From NCBI GenBank assembly GCA_034440635.1, contig JAOTON010000333.1, forward strand, positions 930,001 through 994,000: a stretch of 64,000 nucleotides of DNA, written 5' to 3'. Position 1 is the first letter of the stretch. Each line of letters begins with the position of its first letter. A program made the translations under genes and the position numbers. A model generated the notes under the pieces. It saw only the letters and a list, made by a program, of their open reading frames with translations, was not told the origin of the DNA and did not search any database. Shown here piece by piece: positions 14,001 to 26,000 of this stretch. Origin of the DNA: Lepas anatifera (lineage: Eukaryota > Arthropoda > Thecostraca > Lepadidae).

Positions 14001-17000
14001 CAGCAAAACTGGCTTATACCGTCCATAACAAGGCTTCTGACAGCGATCTCCGCCAGAGGCACTGATGTGCGCTTTCTTTGGGTACCGAGCCATATTTGAA
14101 TTTCAGGAATGAAGAAGTCGATAAGGTTGCGAAAGAGGCGTCCGTGCTACCCCCTTCGCGACAGTTTAGGATACCGGCTTCAGACCTCAGAGCATCGTTC
14201 AGAACACTACAGGACGCTGAATGGCAGTCAAGGTGGGCTGCAGAGCCAGAGTGCTTTCTGAAACGTCTGCGTACTTCCATTGATAAATGGGAGTCGAGCA
14301 ACAGAAAAAGCACAAGAGAGGAGGTGGCCCTCTCTAGACTCCGCCTCGGGCACTGTTATGCCACTCATGCCTACCACCTGAATAGCTCTGCCCCCAACCT
14401 GTGTGTAAATTGTGGCAACTGCCTTACTGTCCAACATGTTTTATCCGAGGTAGACTGCTGTGACAATCTGAAAAGGCAACTGCGTCGATTCTTCCCACCG
14501 GTCTCTTTAGAGCAGTGTCTTGGAAACGATCCCGTCGTAGACATCAAACACATTTTATCTTACCTGAAAGAAATAAGTTTGACATCGTTTATAGCCCTCA
14601 CAGCGCTTTTTAGCGGTTACACCTCCGGCATAGACAATTCTTAGCTAACCAAGATCATTTTGAACTGACCTAACCTGACAATGTTGGGCACATATAGCCA
14701 AAGAAGCTGACGTGGCCTTAAACACCAATTATCATCATGGTAGGCACTGATTAAATCGCTGAATCGAAAATGTGTCAAAGTTTGTCGCATTGATGCGGTT
14801 TGATTTCCTGACTCCCAAAAGTTAAACAGTCTTCTTATCTGATGAATAATTTTGCATGGGTATGTGCCACCCTTTTCCCTTAGTCCCAGACCCCCGGTGC
14901 CGTATATTTCTTTACTGCGGCCGCTTCCAGGAATGAGGGGGGCTAACGTCCTGGAGTGTATCTGGAGTGTCGTTGGTTTGGAAATCCAATGTTTAGGAAT
15001 GCAGGCAGTAGGCACACGATCGTGTGCCGCTCCTTGTACGAGCAGTGTCATCCCAACGTTCCCATCTCTGCTCACACAGTCTTACCTGACCTTTCTCCTG
15101 GCATATCCCGGTTCGAGCTGTCCCTCTCAGAGGACATGGCAACTACGGTGCTGAAACAAGGCCGGGCGAGAGGCCATCTGGGGTGTCTGGGCCGGCTCCG
15201 GGGTTCACAGTTTGGCATTGTGGGTGCCTGCTCCGTATCGTGTGGACCAGGCGTGCGGACGACTGCACCCAGGCCATGCCCACAGCGCACTCGGGCCCGT
15301 CCCAACACCCGCCTTCTCGACAGTGCCGTTAGGCTGGGCTCATAGACAGGTGTGAACTTTATTTCAAGGATTTTCATATTCTGTCAGATAAATTTTATTT
15401 GTCTTTTCTGAGTACTTAATTTCCCTATTGTTCTTAATTTAATATTTTTATATTAATGCATGCTACTTTGGTCATGTCTGGGGATGGGGTCCCGTTTTCG
15501 CCTGCTTTTGGTGTTGGTGATGTACCCCACAGCCCCACTATTAGTTTTGGTTTATGACCTGCAAACTGGGTACACTTGCACATAACTCATTGCATTGTTA
15601 TCGCCTTTATCATTGTTTGTTTTAACTGAGTAAGAGCAGGGGTTCGCCCTGAATAACAGCTAGAATGAACCGTGCAAAAACACGGACATTAAAACGCAAT
15701 AGCAGGCACCGTGGCCTGAGGTCTTCTCTTGGTCCAAGGGTCCCTTGGTGAGCTGGCACTTGGACAGAATACGAACCTTTCAGGCTGAATGATGGGATGG
15801 TTCTGACATCCTGTCTCATGCCATCTCTGACCGTGGCGGACGCTTATATTTTTTGCTGTCTTTGCGCACTAACTGCTGATGTCATATGGCTTGGAAATGG
15901 AAAGGGAAGGAATCTAGGTTTGAGCTAGGGTAGGGTCTCCAATCTTGCCTCTGGCTGGAATCGAACCCAGGACCCCTGCAGAACATGCAGGTTGCCACGG
16001 ACCAAGCTGAATGCACGTGCTAACCGACTGCTTCATGGAGACCCGACTGACATTTCCAGAATCAAGACGTAAAGGGCTACTCAATTTAGATACCGTGCAA
16101 TGAAGCTATCAACAAAGCTAAATAAATAGATTCACAGCACTAATTACGCTGGAGTAGCCAGTTACCATCTTCGGAAACTGTAGCAGAAAACCTATTGCCA
16201 TAACTTTATTTTTATTAGGGCCACCCGAACAGGCACACTTGCCCAATTACAGGGAGTATTGGCGTGGGTGTTTAAGGATTCTCTCCACCCGGGTCAGATC
16301 GGACCCGGAGGCGGTTCCCCGCCGTGGGGCTTGAAGCCACCTGAACCCATGCTATCCGATCCCAAGACGGGGAACGAAGCCACTGGGCCACCCCGGTCCC
16401 AGTACCAGTACTGCAGCACATGCCTCGGCATTTTGTATCTTGACAGCAGGGGCATTCCAGGACAAAACGACCAAAAATATTTCAATTTGACACCACCATG
16501 TCTAGAAAAATCTGAAACTTTGTCTCCGGGGTAGTTTTGGGCCAGAAACACGCCTGTGAGAATCTTAGCCCCTCCGACCAACGGTGACCGAGTTATAGCC
16601 CGAGGCATTTTCGGGAGGTCACGTTGTAGACTCATGTTTGATGCTTCATAACTCAACAACGCATCACCTGATTAACAAGTTTTGTATATCATTGAACTCG
16701 TCTTGAATTATAGTTTATTTTGAAAAAGAAAATGTTAAAATTTGAAAATTTTTGACTTTTAATTTGTTTGACCTTTTCCTTTTGACCTAGCTTGACCTTT
16801 TCCCAGTTGAAATTGCCCTTTAGACACGTCAAAAATGTTTCTTCATAAAATATCTTTCGATAGCAAAAATAAAAAAATGCGTTCTTGCTATAAGTTCCGA
16901 ATATTTAGCACCTAAGGTAGGTATGTACACGGTTTTTGACCATTGCGGTAGTACAGCCTTATGCTTAACGCCGCAAATATAGCGATTGCTTTTGTAATCG

Positions 17001-20000
17001 GTCGCTGGAAATCATACTCCATTGTCTTTACGAAATTTTAATCGTACAAGTATCCGAATTTATGACAATTAACACGCGCCCACCCGAGGGGGTGGGCAAC
17101 CGGCCTCCTCAGGTCTCTACAGGTAGTAAAAAATACCTTTGCGCAGCGCCACCGTACTCCATCTACCTCTAACACAACATTTTGCAACTTCTGGAAAAAT
17201 AATTTAGGTCAACTGGGAGGTGGTAGGTACCGTAAATACTGAAGGCCAGCAGGCAACTCAGTGGTGAGGGGTGACCTGAGGTAGACGGTCGTCGTTATGC
17301 CTTGTGGGACTTTCAACTTTGTTTCCTTGATTAACACTTTATCGTGGAGTTGCTCGTTTGGGTGGTGGGGTCAGGGTCTCCGTAAATGTCCCTTGATGAC
17401 TCTAGTGAGACACCTACCCTAAAACCGCCTCCTTGCCGCCCCGGTAGCTCAGTTGGTAGAGCGTTGGGCTCCGGCCCGCGGCTCGAAGCATGCAGTGGCA
17501 GTGCATGTCCAGGCTTGGGATCGGTTCCGCTGAGACGCTCCGGCGCTCAATAGCTTACCCGACGTACAGGTCGGCTGGCAACTGACTGGTGAGAGGGTGA
17601 CCTGAGCGGGGCGGCCGTCCCTGTGCTGTGTGGGACGTTAAACGTTGGCTTCTAAAATCAACCCTTCATTGTGGGAGTTGCTCGTTCGATGGTGGGGTCG
17701 GGGTCTCCGTGACAAGTCCATTGATGACTTTAGTGAGACCCCGACTCCAACAATCGAACTGAGAACAACTTGTACAAAATGTATAAAAAACTGAACTGGC
17801 AACAACTTGGGCAATATTTATAAACAGAAAAACTGCAGCCATTAAAAGTGATAAAAAGGGATTCCTTGTTTCGAGGGAGACGAGGGCAAATGAACTTATT
17901 AATAATGAACCTTTCAGCCTTAAACAAAAATTTACAAAGATGTCGCGACCTTATCAATCATTGAAACAAGTATAACTTATCCTATGAGCACCACTAACTC
18001 ACACAATTCATCGTTCGGAGATGGAAAATAGTATCGATGCTAGCTGATCCAGTGAGCACAGCATATGTTTGAGAGGATTCATGCGATGTAAACAAACGTG
18101 TCTGAAAGGCTTTCATTCCCAAAAGTAATTTGAATCTGCTCATATATTCGACAAAATGTCGTGAAATTGTAACACATTCGACTTGGTCGCTTGAACAGGT
18201 TGCCTCATGATATTTTTACAAGGTGATCATTTCATAGCTGACAGAGATCCGAGAATCCCAGATAAATAATGACACAGTGCACTGGGAGTGATGCTGCTAA
18301 ATAGCCAGTTTTAATCATTACCGAATATGTTACATACAATCGTTTGGTCGTGTCGCCTTTGAGGTTGCTCAAGGTACAGTATTTTTACGGGAACTAAGTG
18401 GAAACCTAAATTTTGTGGCATAATAGGTGACAGAGAAGAGCCGTAGAAAGAAAAGTTCAGCACCATTGGAACACTCTTGTTGAGCCCAAACGGATTATGT
18501 ATCTTATAATATTGCCTAGTCAAATGTCAAAATTAACCTGCTTTGACCTAGAGCCAGGCTTAGGTCTGTATGGTAAAAGAATATTAATCAAACTGCAGTG
18601 GCGTCGACACGACAATGTAAAATACAACCTCCATCAATTCTCGACAATTCTTCTGAGTTATCAATTTACCATCGCCCCATGCATTTATAATGGAAGATCA
18701 TACCTTTGCCCTGCTCCCGTTATCGATATGAAATCCTGCTACGAAAATTATCTTGCTGGCGATCTTACTATGTAATGCGATTCTAACCACGATAGGCTAA
18801 TTTGATATGATTTATGCACCTCCCAAGTTTGAGGTTGGTTCTTGACCTGGGTTGGCGTCTGACCTGGTATGACCCAGACCTAAATTTTCCGAAGCTGCAA
18901 AATTTCGAGTTGGTACATGTACGGTGGCGCTGCGAGGTTTTTTACTACCTGTGGAAACCTGAGAGGCTGGTTGCCCACCCCTTGGTGGGCGCGTGTTAAT
19001 TGTCTAAATTCGGATACTTGTACGATTAAAATTTCGTAAAGACAATGGAGTATGATTTCCAGCGACCGATTACAAAGCAATCGCTTATTTGGGCGTTAAA
19101 CATAGGCTGTACTACCGCAATGGTCAAAACCGTGTCATACCTACCTTAGGTGCTAAATATTCGAACTTATAGCAAGAACGCATTTTTTATTTTTGCTATC
19201 GAAAGATTTTTATGAAGAAACATTTTTGACGTGTCTAAAGGGCAATTTCAACTGGGAAAGGTGCTGGTCAAAGGAGGTCAACATTAAAGTCAAAATTTTC
19301 AATTTTAACATTTTTTTTTCAAAATAAACTATAATTCAGACGAGTTCAATGATATACAAACTTGTTAATCAGGTGATGCGTTGTTGAGTTATGAAGCATC
19401 AAGATGGTCTACAACGTGACCTCCCGAAGTGCCTCGCTTAACTCGTCACCGTTGGTCGGAGCTGAGATTCTCACGGCTGTTTCTGGCCCAAACTCCCCGG
19501 ACAGTTTTTTTTCTAGACATGGTGGTGTCAAGCCTGTCTCTCCTGAATCCCCAGCAGCGGTGCATTGCATTATATAAGCACATACTTGTCTCTTGTAATA
19601 AGTGCATTTGCACCCAGAACAAAATTGGTGCGAGGAAGGCCATTACGTCGTCGTTCAAACACCTCGTTTCCTGCAAAACATCAATACATAACTGTATTTG
19701 CTCCGCCAGAAGGGGCGTTATGAGGGTTCCTATCGTAGCGCACATGTGTCGAAATAGGAAGTGTAGTCATAGGAAGCATGGGCGGAGTCAGGATTTTTTT
19801 ATCGGGGGGGAGGGGGAGGGGCCACTTTTGGGCGTTAAAACCGATGAGGTGGGTGGTAGATTCTATAGCGGGGGCTCCGATACTTTCGTCCTGGGGAAGG
19901 GGCTGTGGAAAGTGGCGTTTTAAGCGGTGCCATCGACCTTCGGGGGGGCGCCGTAACTATTTCGGGGAGTGCGAAGGGTCGATGGGGGGGACAAGTGCCC

Positions 20001-23000
20001 CCACTGCCCCCCTCTCCTGTGGATCCGCCTACGATGGGCAGCTCCTGAATCCGCAGCAGAATTAGTCCTGCCTAGGACTGTTTGATGGCGAGGCGTCTCG
20101 ATCTCGAAGCACAGTGAGTGATCTGAATATATTAGAGGCCTTAAGTGATGAGACTAAATAGACGGAGCCATGTGAAAAACACATGCCACAAGTAACTGTA
20201 TCTACCGTTAACTGCGTTGGATTCCGAGTTTTTAGCAGTAGCCAATTATAAACAGCAGAAGTTTCCATGACTCCAGTTCGTGGTGATGGCTTTGCCTTTT
20301 CAAAGTGCACTGGGAAAAGGGCGGTTGCGTTCTCAGGTGGGTTTTCCGCTCCGTTCGCCGATAGGGCTTAGATCAGAGGTTGCATGGTTGGTTTGCGTTT
20401 TTAAGATCACAGCTCTGGGAAAACCGGGGACTGCACCCATCCGCCACCTGTATGCGGGTAGCTGTAACTACACCTTGCAGTCTTTCGGAATTACATTCTT
20501 CCGGTTGATAACCGAAAACTGATTTTTCAGTACCGAAGAATATATATTTTCATCAGGTAGCACTTCTAGCATATTGCATATTCAGTGAATTAAACATGAC
20601 ATGTTTAAGCATAATAAACACTTTTGGGTACATTACATAGGCACACTTCGACCTCTGGCTGTGGAAATGCCTTTCAGAAATAACAAATATCAACGCTATA
20701 ATCATTCCGAACACCTCCCCTCTTATTGACAAACCTGCGATACCGAAACGTCTTTCTCAAGGCTGGAAATTTCTTCTCGACCCAGGGGAGGGGAGGGGTT
20801 CTGGATTTGTTAACACTAGCACGGCAATGCAAGCCCTATACAAAGTCTCAGGAGACACAAAATTCAGGGAGGGGGTCCCGATCCCCTTCCCACTCCTCCT
20901 AAGATTTCCACATGTTCAATGAATATAAGTATCGGAGATACGTTTAAGATGACCGGGTACAGATTTTCTAAATTGAGGCATTTATTTTGGAGTGGGCAGA
21001 TATATTCAGCACAGCTATATTCAGCTCTGTTTGCAGTCACTGGATTGGCCCAGGATACTTTGGCTTGATTTCCTCTCATCTTGGTTTAAGCAAAGCTTCA
21101 AAGCTCTCGTGCTAAACAATATTGTCACCGTTACCTGTTTGAGTGACGATAATGGAACGAATGACGTTAGAATTACACCGTGGAATGACCTTTAGAATGA
21201 CGTTAGAATGACACTTCAGAACGAATGACGTTTGAATACCTGTTGGAATACCTGTTTGAAGACCTGTTTGAATACCTGTTTGAATACATGTTTGGAATAC
21301 ATGTTGGAATACCTGTTGGAATACCTGTTGGAATACCTGTTGGAATACCTGTTGGAAGACCTGTTGGAATACCTGTTGGAATACCTGTTGGAATATCTGT
21401 TTGAATACCTGTTTGAATGCCTGTTTGAAGACGTGAATGCGGCACGGCCACGCTCACGTCTTCTTCCTCCCCGAACATTCCTCTCATTAACGTATTGGTC
21501 TTGCCATTGAGCTTGGAACTCGCAGACATTTTGAACCAAGTATCAGACTGATTTCGGCAGGGAGTCCGGGATGCCAGAGGAACCTTAGTGGGCTGATTAG
21601 GTCACCACTCCTCTTCTTTTTATAATGACTTCTCATGTTAACCCTCGCCCCACCGGGGACCCATCGATGGCCCCCCTAAGGTTTTTTTCGGAATAACAGA
21701 ATAACGATGAGACGCAGCGCCGCGGTTAAGGGCTTTATCTCTCCCCCATCAATTTCCCACCATCCCTGAACATTTTTTCCCCATGTCACCCAAGGTCAGG
21801 TCACCAGGCGAGGTCAACCAAGGTCACCTCACTTCAAATTTTGAGCTCTATAAGAGCTACATTTCTTAGTCGATCGATTTGAAACTTCCTACACTTCATG
21901 ACCCTTCCAGGTTCTACAAGGTGTATATCCGGGATTTTTCGATTTCGTGACCTGAGGTCAGGTCACGAGGCGACCTCTCCCATTGAAAAAGCATGGGGAA
22001 AACCTGTCTTGTGATCTAAAAGTCACAAAAACGATTGCAAACGCTCACATTGCTCAGAAAAGCGTTCTTGGACACCCCTTCACGAATCTCAGGAGCCATA
22101 TTTTTGCTTTGACTTTTCCAAGGTCATCCAAGGTCACCAGGGGTCAAAAACAGTATTTTGACAATAACTTTTGACCTATTTAAGCTAGAGCGCTGAATCA
22201 AACACCATTGTGTTTGTCTTGTCACTGGCTTTCATTTGATATACGGCAATGTCACTTTCTGACCTTTCGTGGCCTCAGGTCATATTAGGTCATGAGGTGA
22301 CCTCTGGAGGTCAAACCACTGTCGGGAGGTCATTACGTTCCACATAGCGAGAAAAGGTCTGTCAATTTTCTACCAAATGTACTTTACCAGATCTCAATAG
22401 CACTAATGACATAGAGTTATGCCCAGTTTTCTTAAGCATTGCATATTTGAGTGAAAATAGCCTATCTTGACCTAACTTGACCTCTGGAGGTCAAATCATT
22501 GACCTGAGAGCTTAAACATGTGAAGTAATTTCGTACTGAATTCACGCGAGCTTTTCATTGCACTTTGCAGATTTGCGCTAACCACCATATTTTCGGAGTT
22601 ACATGGGGGGCCATCGATGGCCCCCGGTGGGGCGAAGGTGGCGCCGGACCCCCGGTGGGGCGCGGGTTAACATTGAGTCGTTTTGGCGGCGCACTGTGTC
22701 GCTTCCGAAGACATTTTGAAAACGACTGGAAGCCGATGTCAGCTGATAGAAAGGTAATGTTTTCTGAGCAGGTTATTTAACCCGGAAGCCTGGAAGGATG
22801 GATAGCTACTCGAACTTTTCAATGTGGCGATCTCTGGTTAGGAAAAGGAAAGGTTCACGACTTGTGTTTTGCATTAGCTTACGTTTTCCTTTTTTAAGTT
22901 TTCGCGAAGTCCTGAAAAACCGAAAACCAAGGCGGCACCGAAAAACCGAAAGTGTTGTTTTCGGTGCAAGGTGTAACCCAACACAAGATAATAATTTTGC

Positions 23001-26000
23001 ATTATCTACGGGGCGGGACAAATTGTATCGTATTCATATCAAACATGGATCAAATTCATCATTATTGCAAGTACCCCATCGAAATACAGGTTTTAATACA
23101 ACGTCGATTTAATATAAAATCCAAGACTTCTGTCGTCGAACTACCAATATTTTTAGCTGGAAATTCAGAGCTGCGGCTGCCAAGATCGCTGACGGCTGGG
23201 AAGCCTGCTCATCGCTTTCGCTTTTGCGCAGCATTCTTGTCATGGTCAGCGTTCCCCACCTAGACCCTCGAAGGCAGCCAACGCGCTGGGTTTGAATGGG
23301 AAGCCTCGGCTGTCGCTATGGCGCCTGCAACAGGGCGGATTGGGTGTCTGATGAAAACGCCGCGGCGATACCACATCGTCGGATCCGATGTTGCATCAGC
23401 CGCAGACCGGCGACTCGCATGGCGTCGGGAGGTTTTGGAGCTCTGCCAGCTTCCGGAGCAGCTCCGGTGACGCCCGCGGCTTCGTGGTATTTGTGGGTGT
23501 AAAGGCTTTCCTGTGCTGTGCCGAATATGTTGCGTTCATAGACGATACACTTTTGTGCGGGGGAAAGGCAGCGTTGGTACTGCCGCGCGTGAGGCGGATT
23601 TTGATGGCGGATAGCTTGGGTTCGAGTCCCGGCGTTGGCTGGGGAGGACGGGTTCTAGGTTTGACAGGCACTGCGGCTTTTTGCACATGGCACGATGTGT
23701 GACGGCCCCTGGCATGTGTCCCGACCAGCCCAAGGCCGGGGGCTCGGCCGATCGATAAACAGAGGGTGGACGGCCGGAGGGGAGCCTCAACGGGTGAATG
23801 TGGCTATCGGGCGGGCCGGAACATCTCCCGTTAGAATAGTAACGGGAAGCAGGAAGCAGCTGGACATGCGAATAAAGCCTGTTATAGCCATACAGCTATA
23901 CCGTTTTACCATCCCCTATAAATAAATAATTAAAAAAACACTGTAAACATTTATATTTGAGTGTCAGACGCTAAAACTCAAATAATTTGACCGCCAGTTT
24001 CTTGGGCCCTATGGCGGCACGGAGGTGTCCGTCCTCCAGGTGCTGGGACAGTGTAGGACACTGACTGCTCCCGCTGCGGCAGGTACTACGGCGGCACGGA
24101 AGTGTCCGCCCTCCAGTCACTGAGACAGTGTAGGACACTGACTGCTCCCGCTGCAGCAGGTACTATGGCGGCACGGAGGTGTCCGTCCTCCAGTCACTGA
24201 GACAGTGTAGGACACTGACCGCTCCCGCTACGGCAGGTACTACGGCCGCACGGAGGTGTCCGTCCTCCAGTCACTGAGACAGTGTAGGACACTGACTGCT
24301 CCCGCTGCAGCAGGTACTACGGCGGCACGGAAGTGTCCGTCCTCCAGTCACTGAGACAGTGTAGGACACTGACTGCTCCCGCTGCAGCAGGTACTATGGC
24401 GGCACGGAGGTGTCCGTCCTCCAGTCACTGAGACAGTGTAGGACACTGACCGCTCCCGCTACGGCAGGTACTACGGCGGCACGGAGGTGTCCGTCCTCCA
24501 GTCACTGAGACAGTGTAGGACACTGACTGCTCCCGCTGCAGCAGGTACTATGGCGGCACGGAGGTGTCCGTCCTCCAGTCACTGAGACAGTGTGGACACT
24601 GACCGCTCCCGCTGCGGCAGGTACTACGGCGGCACGGAGGTGTCCGTCCTCCAGTCACTGAGACAGCAGTGTAGGACACTGACCGCTCCTGCTGCGGCAG
24701 GTACTACGGTGGCACGGAGGTGGTGGACAAGGTGGAGACGCTGTGTCAGCAGCGAGCTCTGGAGGCCTACCGACTGGACCCGGCGCGCTGGGGTGTGAAC
24801 GTGCAGCCCTACTCCGGCTCCCCGGCCAACTTCGCCGCCTACACCGCCGTGCTGAAGCCGCACGACCGGCTGATGGGCCTGCACCTGCCCGACGGCGGAC
24901 AGTGAGTGGTCAGGGCGCACCCAGACTCCGTCTTAGAGGTGGTGATCGAGGGCCCAAACTACCGGCTGCTAAACATGATTTGGTTAACGAAGGACTATCG
25001 ATCTCTGATCGATGATTGGCCGCACAAACTGTTCTTTATCGTTCGGTATATTTTCTGGTGCTACGGTTCCTGTGTGAAGGTAAACCGGTCATTATGTGGT
25101 GGTGATATTGATGTTTTTGTTGCTGTATGCTCAATAAAATACTTCTAATAATGTCATTGGTGGTCTTTACTTTATACTACTAATTATAATTTACCTTACC
25201 TTTCTTTTATAATTGTTCTACATATGTCTGACAATAATGACTGTTTTTAGTAAACGAGACTATATGAATTTCAATATCGATGGGTAATGGGTTGGGAAAC
25301 CAAAAACTTGAATTCACTTTTTCTTGTACCGTACCGGCAGATATTGAACGGCATATGATGTAAGCTACCATTCTTCTGAAGCCTCTTAGAAAGAGCACGA
25401 CTTCTTGTGGGTGCTTAGAGATGTGCTTGTGATATACAGGTAGGATTTGCTTTATGTTGAGTCAGATGTTGTCAAACACCAGCTCTATGTTCAAGGGTAC
25501 GCGGAATCGATCGTTTCGACAGCGATAATTTGTTTACGTCTGGCGTCTCTTATATCGGTGAGACCGCGGAAGTCTATGCCACCTCACTGGATACCGCACT
25601 GGGTATGATGAGGCCGTCAAAACCATGAAGGCATTCAGCGGAACCTAGAAGTGGGCTCTGAAAAACTCCTTTATCTAGGTCCTGTGCATCTCTCAAAACC
25701 GGAAACTATCATGGGCGTCTAGAGCAAGCTGAATCTTATAGGATTCTAGGTGATGCAATCGGCTGATGCGGACGTTCCGCGCAAAGCCCGAACCTTCGTG
25801 GAAACTAGTCGCCCCCCCATCGCCGCAGCATCCATTTGGTGCTCCACGCTTGTGTGTTGTATAAACCCAAATAAACAAGTAGAATATCCGTGGATGCCTT
25901 CAATGAAAATCCCATGGATCCCAAACATCTTAAGGAAATGATACGTGTTGAGGACACTGAACTCATTCAGTGAGCAGTGCTAGATGCAATTGATATGCAG

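Larger units (their letters stand above)
16487..19531. mobile_element. Fold-back element with roughly 650-bp inverted arms
   Basis: The left arm (16487 to about 17165) and right arm (about 18915-19531) are reverse complements over more than 600 bp. The outer ends read TTGACACCACCATGTCTAG and CTAGACATGGTGGTGTCAA. Inside both arms is TTAACACGCGCCCACCC (17069) and its mirror (ending at 18999), the same terminus as the TTAA elements at 28215, 43667 and 45450. The centre (17166-18914) holds two copies of a SINE tail and unrecognised sequence. No transposase seen and no clear target duplication at the outer edges. Confidence 0.75.

Noticed and set aside
17438..17512. Functional tRNA gene
   Set aside because: The A box is good but the acceptor and T-arm do not pair cleanly, the body continues as a repeated SINE, and other copies exist.
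21203..21539. Opposing ORFs of Ile-Pro-Thr-Gly, Tyr-Ser-Asn-Arg and Tyr-Leu-Leu-Glu repeats
   Set aside because: The 12-bp array is open in all frames because 12 is divisible by 3.
24592..24798. ORF starting upstream of SHMT exon 3 and running into it
   Set aside because: It reads through decoy repeat units in another frame (ending TVARRW...), not the SHMT frame; the acceptor at 24701 gives the conserved YYGGTEVVD in phase.
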